DNA of 64,000 bases from Cheiracanthium punctorium (lineage: Eukaryota > Arthropoda > Arachnida > Araneae > Cheiracanthiidae): contig JAWZYV010011610.1 of assembly GCA_038373885.1 (NCBI GenBank), forward strand, positions 496,001 to 560,000, given 5' to 3'. The position numbers and the translations under genes are program-made. Below, piece after piece: positions 11,763 to 23,639 of the stretch. Every line of letters begins with the position of its first letter. Position 1 is the first letter of the stretch. Below the pieces are notes generated by a model. It was not told the DNA's origin. It saw nothing but the letters and a program-made list of their open reading frames with translations, and searched no databases.

Positions 11763-12060
11763 GGTGCATTCGATTGAGCTCAAATTTAGTATGTATGTTA
11801 TAGGCCACCGTCGCACGAGCGGTATTGATTTTGGTTTGTATAAGACTTATAGTTTTTTTACAGAACTGCAAAATAGAATTGTTTTACATTATGGTCTATG
11901 TACTGAAATTTTTGAAAGTGCGCTGGCGTCTAAACTGTGAATTCGATTGAGTTCAAATTTAGTATATATATTAAACCCCCCCTCGTACGACTGATATTGA
12001 TTTTGGTGTGTATAGGGTTTATAGTTTTTTACAGGGCTACGAAACATAATTCTTTAACAT
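11763..12060 (+). repeat. Two-unit tandem repeat, about 170 bp each
   Basis: TTCGATTGAG(C/T)TCAAATTTAG begins a unit near 11768 and again near 11940. Each is followed by GGTATTGATTTTGGT / TGATATTGATTTTGGT and a TTATAGTTTTTTTACAG block. The style resembles the ATCTAGTTGTGCACCTCCCC tandem module of family R3 but the sequence differs. Confidence 0.5.
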
Positions 12061-13456
12061 TTGGGCGGAAATTGGCTTTGTATATTATAGGTCACGATCA
12101 CATGCCTTGTATAGAGTTGAGTGTAGTAGACACGGTAGTTAGTTCACAGGGTTACGTAAACATTTCTTATAACTCAACAACCAAAATAATTCTAGGAGTT
12201 TTAAAAGGTAGATTTATTATTTTTCCTAATTGCACTAAGTGACTCATAGTTATAACCAGAGGTTTTTTTTGAAGTTTCAGTTTAAAGAATCTCTCGAATT
12301 TAAGTAAAGGAAAATCAGCATCTGATAACGAATTTTTTACTTTCTTATTTATTTATTTATTCATTTGTTTTTGTTCGTGAGAGTTAATATGGCTGCTACG
12401 TGATATCGAGATATGATTGATAAGTGATAGGCCTTTCATGTCTGTTGCTCGTTCCTGGCATACAAGTGCATTTTTATTCCGAAGACCATTTATTCATTTA
12501 TTTTTTATTAATTAATTAAATTTTAATTTTTCAGTTTGTCAGTTAGATTTACAAAATGTTAACCGATACGCGTCTGCCTGAGTATTCCCAGGAAAAAAAA
12601 GCACTGGTTTCATTAAAATATTGTGTGATATAACTTCTGAAACCTTACTGCAACTTGTTTACATAAATTCTATCGTAAGAGATTCAGTGTTCAGAGTTTA
12701 CTTTAAAAAAAAAGGAAGAGCAAGTAGCAATATGTATACAATGTAACATATTCCAAGTACTATTTTATTTTTGATTACTTCATCTAACGAACGCATAATA
12801 TTTCTCTGCTTTCAGTTAAAAAGAAAATAGGCATACAGAAGGTGCGATATTCTATCTCCGAAATGACGTCACTGGCCATATGGATGCAAATTCTGAGAAG
12901 TAAGAGTCCATAACATTCCCACTACATCTGCATACGACTGAATTCTTGTGATGCCACCCGCGGTTCACAAATTCGGCAGCGTTGTGTGGACAGGAAGAAG
13001 TAGATTATCCGAGCATCAAGATAAAACGGGTTGGAATTTTGCAGTGAATATATCTAACTCCGTGGGAGATATTTTTGCACTTTAGGAATGCATGTTATAT
13101 TTTATTTTCTGTACTAAGAATATACAATGCAATTTTTTGAATTCCTGCTTCCTTGTAGCTTCCTTTAAATTCTAGAATGGCGATAGCAGTAAATCAGGAG
13201 TACCTGTTGTCTCATGTTTATAACTGTGGTGCAGTTGAACAATCTTTACTAACTGAAGCTGATTTTTTTTCCCATTTGTTTTTGAATAACTGCTCACGCA
13301 TCTGTTCATTTTTTCCCTTCGTTATTTTAAGTCCATCAAAATGAGTAAAATTTCACTTGGTAGTAATACAAAAAATTAATTTCTAAATTTTTATTACATC
13401 TAAACAAGGTAACAAAAGAGATATGTCTCTTTGCAACATGTAAGGAAATACTAACA
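12061..13456. other. AT-rich intergenic DNA
   Basis: No gene or element recognised. There is a TTTA/TTTATTTA microsatellite near 12340-12362. Confidence 0.45.
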
Positions 13457-13458
13457 TA

Positions 13459-14588
13459 CAGTAGAATCTCGCTACAACGATATCCTCTATAACGATAATT
13501 CTCTCTATTACGATATTTTTTCATAGTCCTGGCTGAATTCCCTTTAGATTAATGTAAAACAGTTCTCTGTATTACGATACCCTTTAAAACGATAATTCTC
13601 TGTACAACGATGGTAATAATTATCCCTTACATCACAATAATTCTCTCTACTACGATATATTTTTTTTTCTACAATGCATCAGAAGCCCAACTCATGCACA
13701 GACATTGAAAGCTACACAAAGAAAGTCGAGGTAAAATGTGGTTGGAACGGGTTGGAGCACACATCTGCCAAAAAACGTCTTCTAAGTTTCGTTTTGCTGA
13801 TGTAACACTATGGCAATGAGAAAGTGCATTTTTGGTAAGGTGGAAGGGCACTTGGATGACACATCTTTGATTCCTATCCCCCTCTTCAAAAAATGGTCAA
13901 GGATTCCTTTCACCGGAACTGATATAGAAAACGATACGTTCTTTTGTCTGAACTTGAGTGAGAATTTTAACCTTCGATAAATCCTATCGAGGTCGATTAT
14001 TACACGAAGATATTTTAAATCATTTATGAGTTTTGTTTACTTTGAAGTTTGTTTAGTGAAAATCGAAAAGCAAATGGCTAAAAGAAAACAAATATCTATC
14101 GAAGTGAAATTCAACATCATAAAAGATTTTGATAAAGGCATGAAGCAAAATAAATAAGGATACATTAATGGGTATGTATTTTCAATTAATATCTAATACA
14201 TTTTAAAAAACGCTTTTGCGGCATTCAGGTATTATTTATTTAGACATTATATATTGGTTATTCAAATATGCTATAAATATTTATAAGCTATCTCAGCTAG
14301 AATCCCTGGCGAGGCGGCAAGGGTATTTAACTAAAAATTGTGAGTGTTGTGAAAATTACTGAAAACTATAAACATGTTTTTCTCCTTTTATTTATTATAT
14401 ATTACTTGCGAGGGTGTGCTGAATGAAAACAGAACACTTTCTGGTGATACCGGAGGGTATGGGATATATGAAGAACAAAAATAAAAAATCTTTTCGTTCC
14501 AATATCGATTCTCTCTATAACGATAATTATCTTTACAACGATATATTATTTTGATCCCCAAAATATAGTTATAGAGGGATTTCACTGT
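13459..14588 (+). mobile_element. pogo/Tigger-like element, internally deleted
   Basis: The left end CAGTAGAATCTCGCTACAAC and the right end (reverse-complemented CAGTGAAATCCCTCTATAAC) form an imperfect inverted repeat, each next to TA, the Tc1/mariner/pogo target. The left 200 bases hold several degenerate ACGATAATTCTCT(C/G)TA(T/C) repeats, also echoed near the right end. The interior encodes only the first 28 codons of a CENP-B-type transposase (14074-14157), so it is non-autonomous. Confidence 0.65.
14074..14157 (+). pseudogene. Remnant N-terminus of a pogo/Tigger transposase (27 aa)
   Basis: The ATG is followed by Ala-Lys-Arg-Lys-Gln and the Glu-Val-Lys-Phe-Asn-Ile-Ile-Lys-Asp-Phe-Asp-Lys-Gly segment typical of the first helix of the CENP-B/psq helix-turn-helix in Tigger/pogo transposases. 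A TAA stops it after 27 residues. In the family this domain binds the element's ends. What remains is too short to fold or bind. Placement within an element with matching termini supports the assignment. Confidence 0.5.
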
Positions 14589-17565
14589 ATTTAAATTCTA
14601 AAGACATCCCATGATCGATAATTTGAATTGCATTAATTTTTATCTCTCGCTAGTCTTGTGTTGAGGCAAAAAGTTGAGTTGTTCATTCTTTTATGATTTT
14701 TTTCCCTTGAAGCCATGAGTACTATTAAACCACATTTCTGTTTATTCTACGCAAATATGTCCATAGGATCACATATTTTTAGCACATTAGATTTATTAGA
14801 ATTTCGCTTTTTTTTTTGTAACATTTTTTTCAAATTTGCGGAATTTACAGGCAAATTTTCTTGTTAATTTAGCGGGTTGAAATTATGATGTAGTCTGTAT
14901 TAGAACCCAGAAGAAAGAGAAACCTCTTGGAGAATATCGTTTTTAAAAAATATATATATATATATATATAGAAAAGCACTCTATTGAGCTCAAAGGCAGA
15001 ACTACAATATTTATTAAAAGCCAGTAGTACATAGTTTAGAGTACCCGAATCTGCTGCCTGGGTTGTTCCTTGGAGTTTAAGCAATTTTAATTTTAGAAAA
15101 AAATAAAATTGGATATAAAAACAACTATATTTAATTATAAGAAACATCAGTTCGGAATGTTTCTTTCCAATTTAAAAAAGGAAAAAATAATTTACTATAT
15201 TTAATAAAAATATATGCAATAAACATATTTTAATTTCGAACGATGTAAGATTATTGCAGTGGAAGAAACTTTATGCTTTAGTTGCTCCACGGGCGTAGCT
15301 ATAGCTTGCTCATGGAAGGAGTCCAGGTAAGGAGTGTGGTCCGTTTTTACTATTAAATTCGGTTGTCGGTAAATTTTACTACAAAAATTTTGAAAAAAAT
15401 TTCAAGCACTAAAATTTTTTAAATTCTTTTTTAATAAATTGTGTTTGCTGCGCATTGAATTATAAAACAAACAAAATTAATGTTTTTTAATTTTAATGTA
15501 AAGTTTTCAAAATTTTTTAATTTTTTACTGTATACTGTTTTGAGCGATGAATTCAAAAGGATGAATGAATGGAGGATGAAGGAGATGAAGGAGCGATGAA
15601 TTAATTCTATTTGGCTGTGTAATTAGCGTTTGTGCGTAGACTAAAGGGGTACAGACCTCCCATTATATACGTCCGTGAGTTCCTCAAAGGATTAAAAGGC
15701 CCTTTAAACAATGACTGAGGCACGTACAGTCGAACTAATATCACTTTTTTACAACTTAGTTGGAAAATGCCGGAAAGAAAAATTTACAGGTAGTGACACC
15801 ATTCTTGAAAAAGAGTTCAGCTCAGACCATTCATCTTTCTAACGAATGTGATACAGCTTCGGTTGCAGATTAAGACAGACGTTCTCTAGACCTTTGAAAA
15901 AATATATTGCTCCCGTAAAAAGAAATGATCCAGGAGACATTCATTCGTCGCAGCATCAGCCAAAGATAACGGAATTATTCGACGAATTATCCACAGACTA
16001 ATATATCGGACTGCGGGCCCAACAGCGGCGTTTGTGTAGCCGAGATAATAACGTTCAGGTATGGGACGCATGTAATAGCTGTTCTAGAGATAGTCAAAGC
16101 AGTTTTACTTGCCCGGGTATTTGCACTTTGATACAGCAGCATCCGGCGGGCCGGATTGTAAATTTTCCCTCTCTCCGTTGAGTCATGAGGACGTAACGCG
16201 ACGACTTTTCTCAGAAAAATGCAGCTCGTATATGTATATAAATGTCGTGGGAGCCTCGCTTTGATAACGTTTAAAGGATTTTGGGTGAATTTAATGGTTA
16301 AAGTAAGCTGTTGTAGCATGTACCGGCGCCATTCGTGACCACCCAGCAAACTCGAACAGAAGTGTGTCTAACGACCAAGTAAAATGAGTGATAGAACCAT
16401 TGGCATAGCTGGATAGGCTTTTTTAGGTAATTTTAAGGGGACTGTTTAGTTCCCCACCCCTCAGACAGCTTCTTTTCTTGCAAACAGGTACTATATTTTA
16501 ATGACGGACGACATCTACGTTATACTAGTACGTACGTTATTTCGGTAATATATATATATTTTCCGGAGAGCTAGGGTGGGCCATTCTGTTGACCGGACCG
16601 CAAGTTGGTAATACTGTCAAACTTGAATAATTTGAAGTTGATGGGACCAGAGATAAAGTTCGAAATATCTAAAAATTCGAATTACGTATACATTGTCAAA
16701 AAGAGAAGAGATAAATAAAACAGATTTCTAAGGACGGGGCAAGAATTTCTAATTTAACAAGTGCGAATTATACAAATTTCACTGTATAAGAATAGGTAGT
16801 GCTGATTTATATTCGAATTCTTCATAGGAGCATTAGTAGTTGAGCCAGTATGGCTGGTAAGACTAGTACTTCATACAGCTGGCGTAAATTAAAACTTGTT
16901 GGTGTGGATTAGTGCATCGTGCAAGTGGTATGATAGGAACTTCTATTTGCCTTTTTAAGCAAGTATGTGGGGGGTGGGGAGAAATGGCCAGCCAGCCGGG
17001 AAATATCCAGACTTGAAGGGCGTATGTATCGTGGGCTTGTTTTCAATAATGAATCTGCAGGATTTATATTTTCTTCGAACCAAACCACGTTTTTTTAGTT
17101 TTCCTTCCACTTAAAGCAGAGGTAGTCATCTCACATTCATTGAGGGACAATACTTTTCATTTTGACAAAATACCGCAAGATTATAAAAACACACAATCCT
17201 GTAGAGTAAATAAGTATAAATAAGTTATCGAACGGGAAAAATGTTTGTAGGCGCGTTTTTACTTTTGAATATGTACTGTATGAATTTAAAATGGTATTAG
17301 ACAAATCTCTGATAATAAAGTGAACAAGGAAAAACGTTCTGTTGATATAGCTCCATAAACAGATAAACCAAATATCTTGTTCTGCCCCTTCTATAATTAA
17401 TTGAACTATGGAGAAGTTGCATTATTTTATATGCTATATGAGATTTAGTAGCAGAAACATCTACAGTATGAAAAATATCTGTACAGTGGAGTTTTGAAGT
17501 ACGCGAGGGATGCGTTCCAAGAATCCTTGCGTAATTGAAAATTTCGCGTTGTTGGGATAAAGTAT
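14589..17565. other. Intergenic DNA with simple repeats and transposon scraps
   Basis: A (TA)n run lies at about 14949-14970. A GATGAA/GGATGAA-rich stretch lies at 15545-15605. Near 16660-16795, TAAAAATTCGAATTACG and GTGCGAATTATACAAATTTC resemble the two ends of a degenerate pogo-type element. Near 17487-17555, CAGTGGAGTTTTGAAGTACG looks like another Tc1/mariner terminus. No gene is recognised. Confidence 0.4.
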
Positions 17566-17967
17566 ATATATTGTTGCAGACAAAAATTCAGTGGAAACTT
17601 ACGGGGGAAATCATAAAATGTCTCTCAGGACTCAGCAATGAAGAATTCACTCACAGCACTCAAAATCAAGCTCCTAAAAACAAGCAAAATATCGCTTCCA
17701 ATAACACAATTCACAAAGTAATGCGGCGAACTCAACCCGCGTTCGACAACAACTAACTGTTTGGTCCATGCTGCCTCATATTTATAGATGTCGTCGAAGT
17801 TAGGAGAAATTTCCAGAGAGAGCTATTTCTCGAAGGATCCCTGTAATGCGCGAATTTTGACTACTTCATGGGATTGTAAATGAGTAATACTAGGCTATTG
17901 CGTAATTCCAATACAGCGAAACAAACATTACAGGTCCCAAAGGAAAAATCGCACCAAATGTCCGAAA
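17566..17967 (+). repeat. R2 interspersed repeat, copy 3 (deleted and truncated)
   Basis: It starts like the other copies (ATTGTTGCAGA) but jumps at once to CAAAAATTCAGTGGAAACTT, so the first ~150 bases of the family are deleted. It runs to CCAAATGTCCGAAATGTCGC, where it is cut by foldback copy C. Confidence 0.6.
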
Positions 17968-17969
17968 TG

Positions 17970-18120
17970 TCGCCCAGCTGTCATCAAAAAAGGGTTCTCT
18001 AGATCTGTGGCACGCGATGAACGTTTCGATCGTCCGCCATCTTGCTGGTAGTTAAGGCGAGCGATGGCAACGGCTGCCCTTTTTCCAGCATTGGGAAAGG
18101 GTCTCGCCTCAAAGGGTTAA
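17970..18120 (+). mobile_element. piggyBac-type foldback MITE, copy C (hairpin-less half)
   Basis: Begins at CCCAGCTGTCATCAAAAAAG just past the central palindrome and ends CGCCTCAAAGGGTTAA. Only the arm lacking the terminal hairpin is present. Its junction is inside R2 copy 3, so it arrived after that repeat. Confidence 0.7.
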
Positions 18121-18990
18121 CGGCTGACATGAAAATTTCTGCTTGCCTTTTGCTTTTGGTCAACTTGCACGCAGCTTGTTCCGTTCCTCTCGGGCAATCG
18201 AGAGATCGAGCCTAAAGTAACTTCGGAAGATTATCTCCTCTTTTGTCCTAGTGTACATACTGGTCTTCAAGAAGACTACAGAATGTTATCGGACATGTGA
18301 TTTAGCACATGGAAAAGGAAGCTAAGGTGCAAAGTGCTTTCTGCAACACATCTTGTTGCCACTTCAGAAGAAGGAAAGAGACGCTGATACAGGATAAGTA
18401 TCCGGATGATAAGGAACTCCCTTCTCAACTCAATCCCCCACTCCCAAGCAAGCAAGCAACACAACCAACCCTTCTGAAAACTTCACAAATCACAAAATCG
18501 AAATTCCCCCTCCCCCTGAAAAAAATAGTTTGCTAAAAGGGTGGTAACACTTTTTTAAATTTTAAATTTTACTTTATTGTACTCTATCTCATACTCTGAT
18601 TCAGACTGATTAGCATTTATTATTTACATTTTTCTTATGCTTTTCCTTTTAGGACATTATTTTTTCTTCTTTAAATTGAGGCTTTTTAAATTGTCACTTT
18701 ACAGTACTTTTAAAAATATTTCTTCGTTTTTTCAAAATTTCTTTTACAATAAAATTTCAGCCTTATGTTTGCTTCATTTTCAAAATTTGTTGCTCCGTTT
18801 TATGTCTTTTCCAAAGAATTATAGTTTGACATGTACTTGAAAATATATTGTACTTTAATATACAATTGCACTCCAACACCTTTCAGAATCTTCACTCGTG
18901 AGTAAAATGAAAGGCATTATACGGGAACTAAATATAAAGGGGCAAAACTGTAGAAATAGAGATAAAAGATGGAGGAATATTAAAAAATGA
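18121..18990. other. Intergenic DNA
   Basis: No feature recognised; T-rich from about 18540 to 18860. Confidence 0.4.
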
Positions 18991-19480
18991 CTGGAAAGAA
19001 TTCTTTCACAGACCACGTAAAGAGACTGTGGTCAATTTTAGAATGAGAACTGGACTTGAATGCCTAGCCGAACGTCTAAAGAGATAGGCATATTGACCAG
19101 TAGTCTATGTCCTATCTGTAAAACAGACAGACACTATGAATAGAGAATACTTGCTCGTCTGCCCGGGCCTTGATCCAAAATTACTACTTAGAGGTGATGT
19201 TTGCCTGCTCTATTGGATCACCAGGAATCTCATGTCCTGAGTAGTTCATTGCTCCTCCTCTAGACTTTTAAATTGTTTTTTAGAGATTCTACTTCTAATT
19301 TTATAGATGTCCTGGTGTTTGAATATTGTCTTATTTTAATGATAATTTTTTTAATCATCTGTTTAAATGTATTTCTATTTTTGATGTTTATGCGAGTGGC
19401 CAGATGTTTTTGGATTGAATTCCTTTTTAGCCATATGTAACAACAACAACTTTAATGCCGTGCGTGGTGCCTGGTAGTAT
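18991..19480 (+). pseudogene. Non-LTR retrotransposon (LINE) ORF2 C-terminal relic and 3' UTR
   Basis: Translating from about 18997 gives a decayed frame with Pro-Arg-Lys-Glu-Thr-Val-Val-Asn-Phe-Arg, Thr-Gly-Leu-Glu-Cys-Leu and, after in-frame stops, Met-Asn-Arg-Glu-Tyr-Leu-Leu-Val-Cys-Pro and a Leu-Tyr-Trp motif. This order (FR.(K/R)TGH.CL ... C..C ... M(D/N)REHLL.CP) is the Cys/His-containing tail that follows RNase H or RT in several arthropod LINEs. At least three stops break it. It is followed by about 200 non-coding bases ending in TGTAACAACAACAAC, a LINE-like tail. Confidence 0.55.
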
Positions 19481-20650
19481 AGGGTCCTCTGGGGGAAATA
19501 GTAGCTTTAAGCCAAGAAGGCGAGCTACTCTCGCGAGGTTGTATCTTGTACACTTTGTTTTGATGAAGTGAGATTTTTATTTTAAATAAAGCTGCTCCCA
19601 AAAATTTTTACATTGCTGTATTGCATATTTTGATTTAATCAAATAAGATTTTTCAAAAAATCAGCCCTTTCAAAAGAAATTTCTGTAGCAGCCACTGTTA
19701 TCAACTATGTGAGCAAACAGGTTATAAATTGATTCAAGGAGAGGGGTATACATTAACACTCCTTAGCGTAAATCACCGCAGGAGGGGGGGGGGTATTCAG
19801 ATTTCTTCCCAAGATTTTGTTTCTCATAATCAAAGCGAGAAAAACCGGTCTTTTTAACTTTTCCAACAAAGTCGAAAAGCGTTTACGATTTCGGTTTGTC
19901 TGTCTGTCCGTACTCTACCTTGTATGAATATGAATCCATTGCCAAGAAAGTAATCTATATTATCGTTATGGACTGTAGTAGTTCTAAAATGGCGTGTGCA
20001 ACATGAACAGTTTTTCTTTTTCAGGAAGATCCTGTTAGAAAGTGTTTTATAATCGAAGCATTAAGCATAATTTATCTTTCACGTTTAGAAAAATATTATA
20101 CTACACAAAAATATTTGTCTTCAATCATTGCCTTTATCTATGACAATCGGTGTACGTGCACGTCAACTTCGTGGTTCCAAAAGTCTTCTCGACAGTCGCA
20201 AGCAGTTTCCGAAGGGAAGGGTGCCAATATTTAGAAGTCCTCCATCTTCTGATGAGGATCCAAACTGTGGCGTGATTACTCCGGGAAGGACGTACGTAGC
20301 TCTAAATGGCACCATTCAGTGACGTGATCTGTCCTCTCCTGGCAAGCAATCGTTTTGTGTCACATTTACGGCCGTTAAAGCAGGAACGGACAAAGTCGAA
20401 ATCATAAACGCTTTTGGGTTTTGTTGAAAAATAGCTATGATTTCGCACACAAATTCTGAATTTATGTAAAGTTGCAAATTGTAATACAAATCAGTCTGCT
20501 GCCCTGAAAAGCTGAAGGCACTCGAATAACCCAACACGGCCGATTTTCCAAACGCGTGAGCAAAAATGGCGGAGCAGCTGAAGATGTTCATTTCCAGCTG
20601 CCATCCGTCCGATAAGGCGATTATACGACCACTCAGGAAAAGGAATTTAT
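19481..20650. other. Intergenic DNA
   Basis: No element is recognised. Short ATG frames on both strands (20128-20322 plus, 20316-20591 minus, 20566-20796 plus) lack motifs. The last one starts in a good context (AAAATGG) but overlaps the candidate minus-strand exon. Confidence 0.35.
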
Positions 20651-20655
20651 TTTAC

Positions 20656-20835
20656 CTCCTTCGGATTTTTGCGCGTTTTCTGACAAGGACCGCATTTCTT
20701 GCGATTGAGAGGCCCCCCCTTTCTTATGGGGTGCCCGTCGGCGCCGAAACCGTGTTCGGCTATCAGCTCTCTCCCGACGTGGCGCCAATTTTTTGAGGAG
20801 GGTCCCCCACCGGAGGAGCTCATTTTCTTCATCAC
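20656..20835 (-). CDS. Candidate coding exon with a Cys-Gly-Pro-Cys motif
   Basis: On the minus strand a pyrimidine-rich tract ending TTTTCTCCTTCATCTCAG immediately precedes an open 180-base stretch (60 codons). The stretch ends AAGGAG before GTAAAA, a plausible donor; reading through would hit TAA. The encoded segment has a Ser/Gly patch, then Lys-Asn-Trp-Arg-His-Val-Gly-Arg-Glu-Leu-Ile, then a basic end with Asn-Arg-Lys-Lys-Cys-Gly-Pro-Cys-Gln-Lys. It is more GC-rich and CpG-rich than its surroundings, which suits a real exon. I do not recognise the family. The Cys-x-x-Cys after a basic run recalls the start of CXXC zinc fingers, but the following cysteines are absent from this exon. An intronic open frame by chance remains possible. 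Confidence 0.3.
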
Positions 20836-21132
20836 CTGAGATGAAGGAGAAAATTGAAAGTAATCATTCCGATGCCGGGGCACGCATCCGTTAGCGCCAT
20901 CCACTCGTCCGTTTCTGTCCTCGGAAAAAAAAATACGAAGGCACTGGCCGGAAGAATCATGCACATTCAAGACATTAAGAGTTATTTCTGGGGGGTCCCC
21001 TGTACTCTGATATCTTGTAGACCCGTACAGTCACAGGGTACAAATATTAGTTCGCAGTGGCATACACTCACTCGAGAAAGTATTTGAGAGCAAGTGAAAT
21101 TTGCTATATTAAATTTGTGAATAACCGATTAA

Positions 21133-21416
21133 TTAACCCATTTATGCCTAGTGTCCTTTTTTTGGGACGGCATTTTCGCTATTAGTCGAAAACGTTATTT
21201 ATTTTTCCTAGCCTTTATTCATGAGTATTGAGCCTCAACTCTACAAAATGTCTTAACATGACCAAGTAAGACGTTGATATTTGGATTTTCATACATAATG
21301 ATTTTAAAAGATAGCATCCCTTGTTCAAGAAGTTGACATCAGAAATGTATCTATTATTTCTGTTATCAGTAAAAATCGAAGAAAGTCGCAAAAATATCCA
21401 GGCACAAATGGGTTAA
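21133..21416 (+). mobile_element. Small piggyBac-type MITE (CCCATTTATGCC ends)
   Basis: TTAA at 21133-21136 and 21413-21416 flank a 276-bp element. Its ends are CCCATTTATGCCTAG and, reverse-complemented, CCCATTTGTGCCTGG. Fourteen bases inside the left TTAA lies GTGTCC-T7-GGGAC, a short foldback at the same position as the hairpin of the larger foldback family. It is non-coding. Confidence 0.8.
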
Positions 21417-21459
21417 TGTTTCAAAACACGTACATGTCAAAAGAAATATGATACACTTG

Positions 21460-22347
21460 CAGGGCCGTAACCAGAGGGGGGCTATGGGGGCTGAGCCCTA
21501 CCTAGCAGGCTTTCAGCCCCCCCCTAAGATTTAAAAAAAATTCGTAAATTTATAGATAAATACTATTGTTTAGAAATGAATGATTTTTAACAATCGTTAA
21601 ATTTTACATAACGGGTTTGCATAAAAATAACCATTGTTTTGGGGGAATTTCTTATCACAATTGCTAGACTTCTATATACTATATACAGTTAATTATTTTG
21701 CTGCTCTTGGTTGCGCGTAGCATCGGATCTTGGAACACAAAACTGCCCCGCAAAGATTTCGAGGGGGAGTAAATACTTAAAAATTTCAACGTGTTCATGT
21801 TTGCATTCAAAATGGTGGCGAACATTTTCAACATTTGTGTTGTGAAGACTGATACTGTAAAAAATTGGAATTCGTTTTTCAAAAACAAAATGATCACAGG
21901 ATTAAGTAACGTGTGTCTCCGTTTCTGTTTTACCTTACACATAAAGTTGTAACAGTCCCCAACAGTGCTCGAAATCGTATAGTTGCCACATTCGTCAGAT
22001 CTAAAGGTAATAAGAAAAACCAAAGGGCATTCTTTTGAATTGATCGCTCTGTATAATATTTATATTTTGCTTTATCATACATATTTAAAATGAAACATAA
22101 ATAAAATGGATTTATTAGTAAATTTTCATTTGAATATTTTTCATGCAATCTCAATGAAAAAATTATTAATATAATGAATGTTAAATATTTTAAAAATACG
22201 GCGTTTTGTGAAACAAATACTCTAAAAAAAATGTACAAATTGAAAAACAGTCTCTTCCCTCGCCCCTCCATTACTAATACTTATATTCGGTCAGCCCCCC
22301 CCTAACTAGATTCAAAGCCCTAACATTTCATCCTGGTTACGGCCCTA
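21460..22347. mobile_element. hAT-type element, 888 bp, non-autonomous
   Basis: The ends are CAGGGCCGTAACCAG and, reverse-complemented, TAGGGCCGTAACCAG. The flanking 8-mers TACACTTG (21452-21459) and TATACTTG (22348-22355) differ at one position. CAGGG-type ends and 8-bp duplications are typical of hAT. The subterminal regions share TCAGCCCCCCCCTAA. Two minus-strand open frames of about 113 codons in the interior have no recognisable hAT transposase motif. Confidence 0.75.
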
Positions 22348-22539
22348 TATACTTGTATGATATACTACATGATACACTTTTTATAATGAATATTTTATTT
22401 GTGGAATTGGCATAGGAAACTTCACTTGCACTCGAATACTTTTTTGAGGGGGTTTGCATAAAGATATAGGCGGGTTGGGTTCCAGACAACTATGTCTAAA
22501 AATGTGTAACTTTTTAACAAGTTAATACGTAGCCCATCC

Positions 22540-22660
22540 AGAAAGTAAGTTTCCCGATGGTTTCCCCTTTAAAGTAAACGTAATTAGCCGTGTCAATTGC
22601 GCATGCTTAACAGATCTATGACGTATCAATCATATGCCAGCCGGATAGGTCTTGTCTCGT
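22540..22660 (+). mobile_element. Mariner terminus (solo end)
   Basis: CCATCCAGAAAGTAAGTTTC resembles the reverse complement of GAGAAACTTACTTTCTG at the right end of the mariner at 32365-32893, so both belong to one mariner group. About 100 bases of non-coding mariner-like DNA follow and no transposase is present. At 22678, CCTACTAGCAATTTTGCTCG, the terminus of the 78-bp MITE at 58449, appears one-sidedly. Confidence 0.5.
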
Positions 22661-23099
22661 GCCATTAGCGTGGTAGCAGCCCTACTAGCAATTTTGCTCG
22701 GGCCTTCACCGGCCACGTAGCCTTGAGCCGATGAGAAGGAATCGGGCCGTCCACTGTGAAACTGCTCGGATACACGCAGTTCATGTCCCCTCGGACGTGG
22801 AAACGTCCGAAGTAGTCTAACCGATGAGTTTTCATCGGGTTGGACACGGATTTAGGAACTGGCCCGTTCACTTTATGCGTGAGGTTGGCCAAACACCAGG
22901 GTGAGTATCACTTTTCGATAAGTTCTTATGTGATGTTGCCATGCATTTAACCCTTACCGTCCCTACGATGCAATTCGAATGATAACATTCACAAGTGTTT
23001 TACAGATTTCTTTTATCTTTGAAATGTAGTTGTAATCGCATTTTTCGTATACGATAATGCAGTGCAGAAGCAATACAGTATAGAAGAAATACACTTTTA

Positions 23100-23245
23100 C
23101 TACGCGGCGCACATGCATGCATGTAGGTGCGTCGTGTACTACATCTATTTACGTATATAGTCGTACTATATACGTAACTATACTATACGTTAACGTACTA
23201 TAGTCGTACACTCCATCTACGTATGACGTTATATACGAATGTTAC
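23100..23245. repeat. Palindrome-rich TACGTA/ATACGT tract
   Basis: The sequence is a mesh of short self-complementary words (TACGTATA, CTATATACG, ACGTTAACGT, CTATAGTCGTAC). It could extrude several alternative hairpins. It is non-coding and matches nothing else in the window. Confidence 0.4.
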
Positions 23246-23266
23246 ATGTTCCATTTGTTTTAACTA

Positions 23267-23480
23267 GTCCGAGCGCATAGCGCTCTGAACTAGAAGACGG
23301 AAGGTGTCTGGTTAGAAACCAGGTCGCATCCGCCGATCTAACCGTTCGGAGTTTTCCGTGTTTTCCACTGAAATTTAGCTTAAATACTGGTTAGGAAACC
23401 TTAGAAAAACCCCAACGGAGGGCACCCCATCTACAGGCCTAGATCCCCTGTGTAGATGATTGGTCTTAATCCCAGAACTC
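23267..23480 (+). repeat. tRNA-derived SINE, family S1, diverged copy
   Basis: The body (TAACCGTTCGGAGTTTTCCG, ACTGGTTAGGAAACCTTAGA, AACGGAGGGCACCCC) matches the SINE at 38219-38634. A B-box-like GGTTAGAAACC precedes it. Confidence 0.5.
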
Positions 23481-23639
23481 GCTTTAACTAGTATTTTGGT
23501 AATGTCTGTACGCACGCATGCTGCATTTTCGATCTAGTTTGATTAAATTTGAGGGACTCTGCTCGTATGCATGTATTTATGCACGTATATTCTTGCGTAA
23601 TTCGATTAACTCAAAGAGGAATAGCCGAAGAAATATCAA

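Noticed and set aside
15987..16349. 120-codon minus-strand open frame
   Set aside because: No motif, no splice or promoter context, and a second frame overlaps it; consistent with chance.
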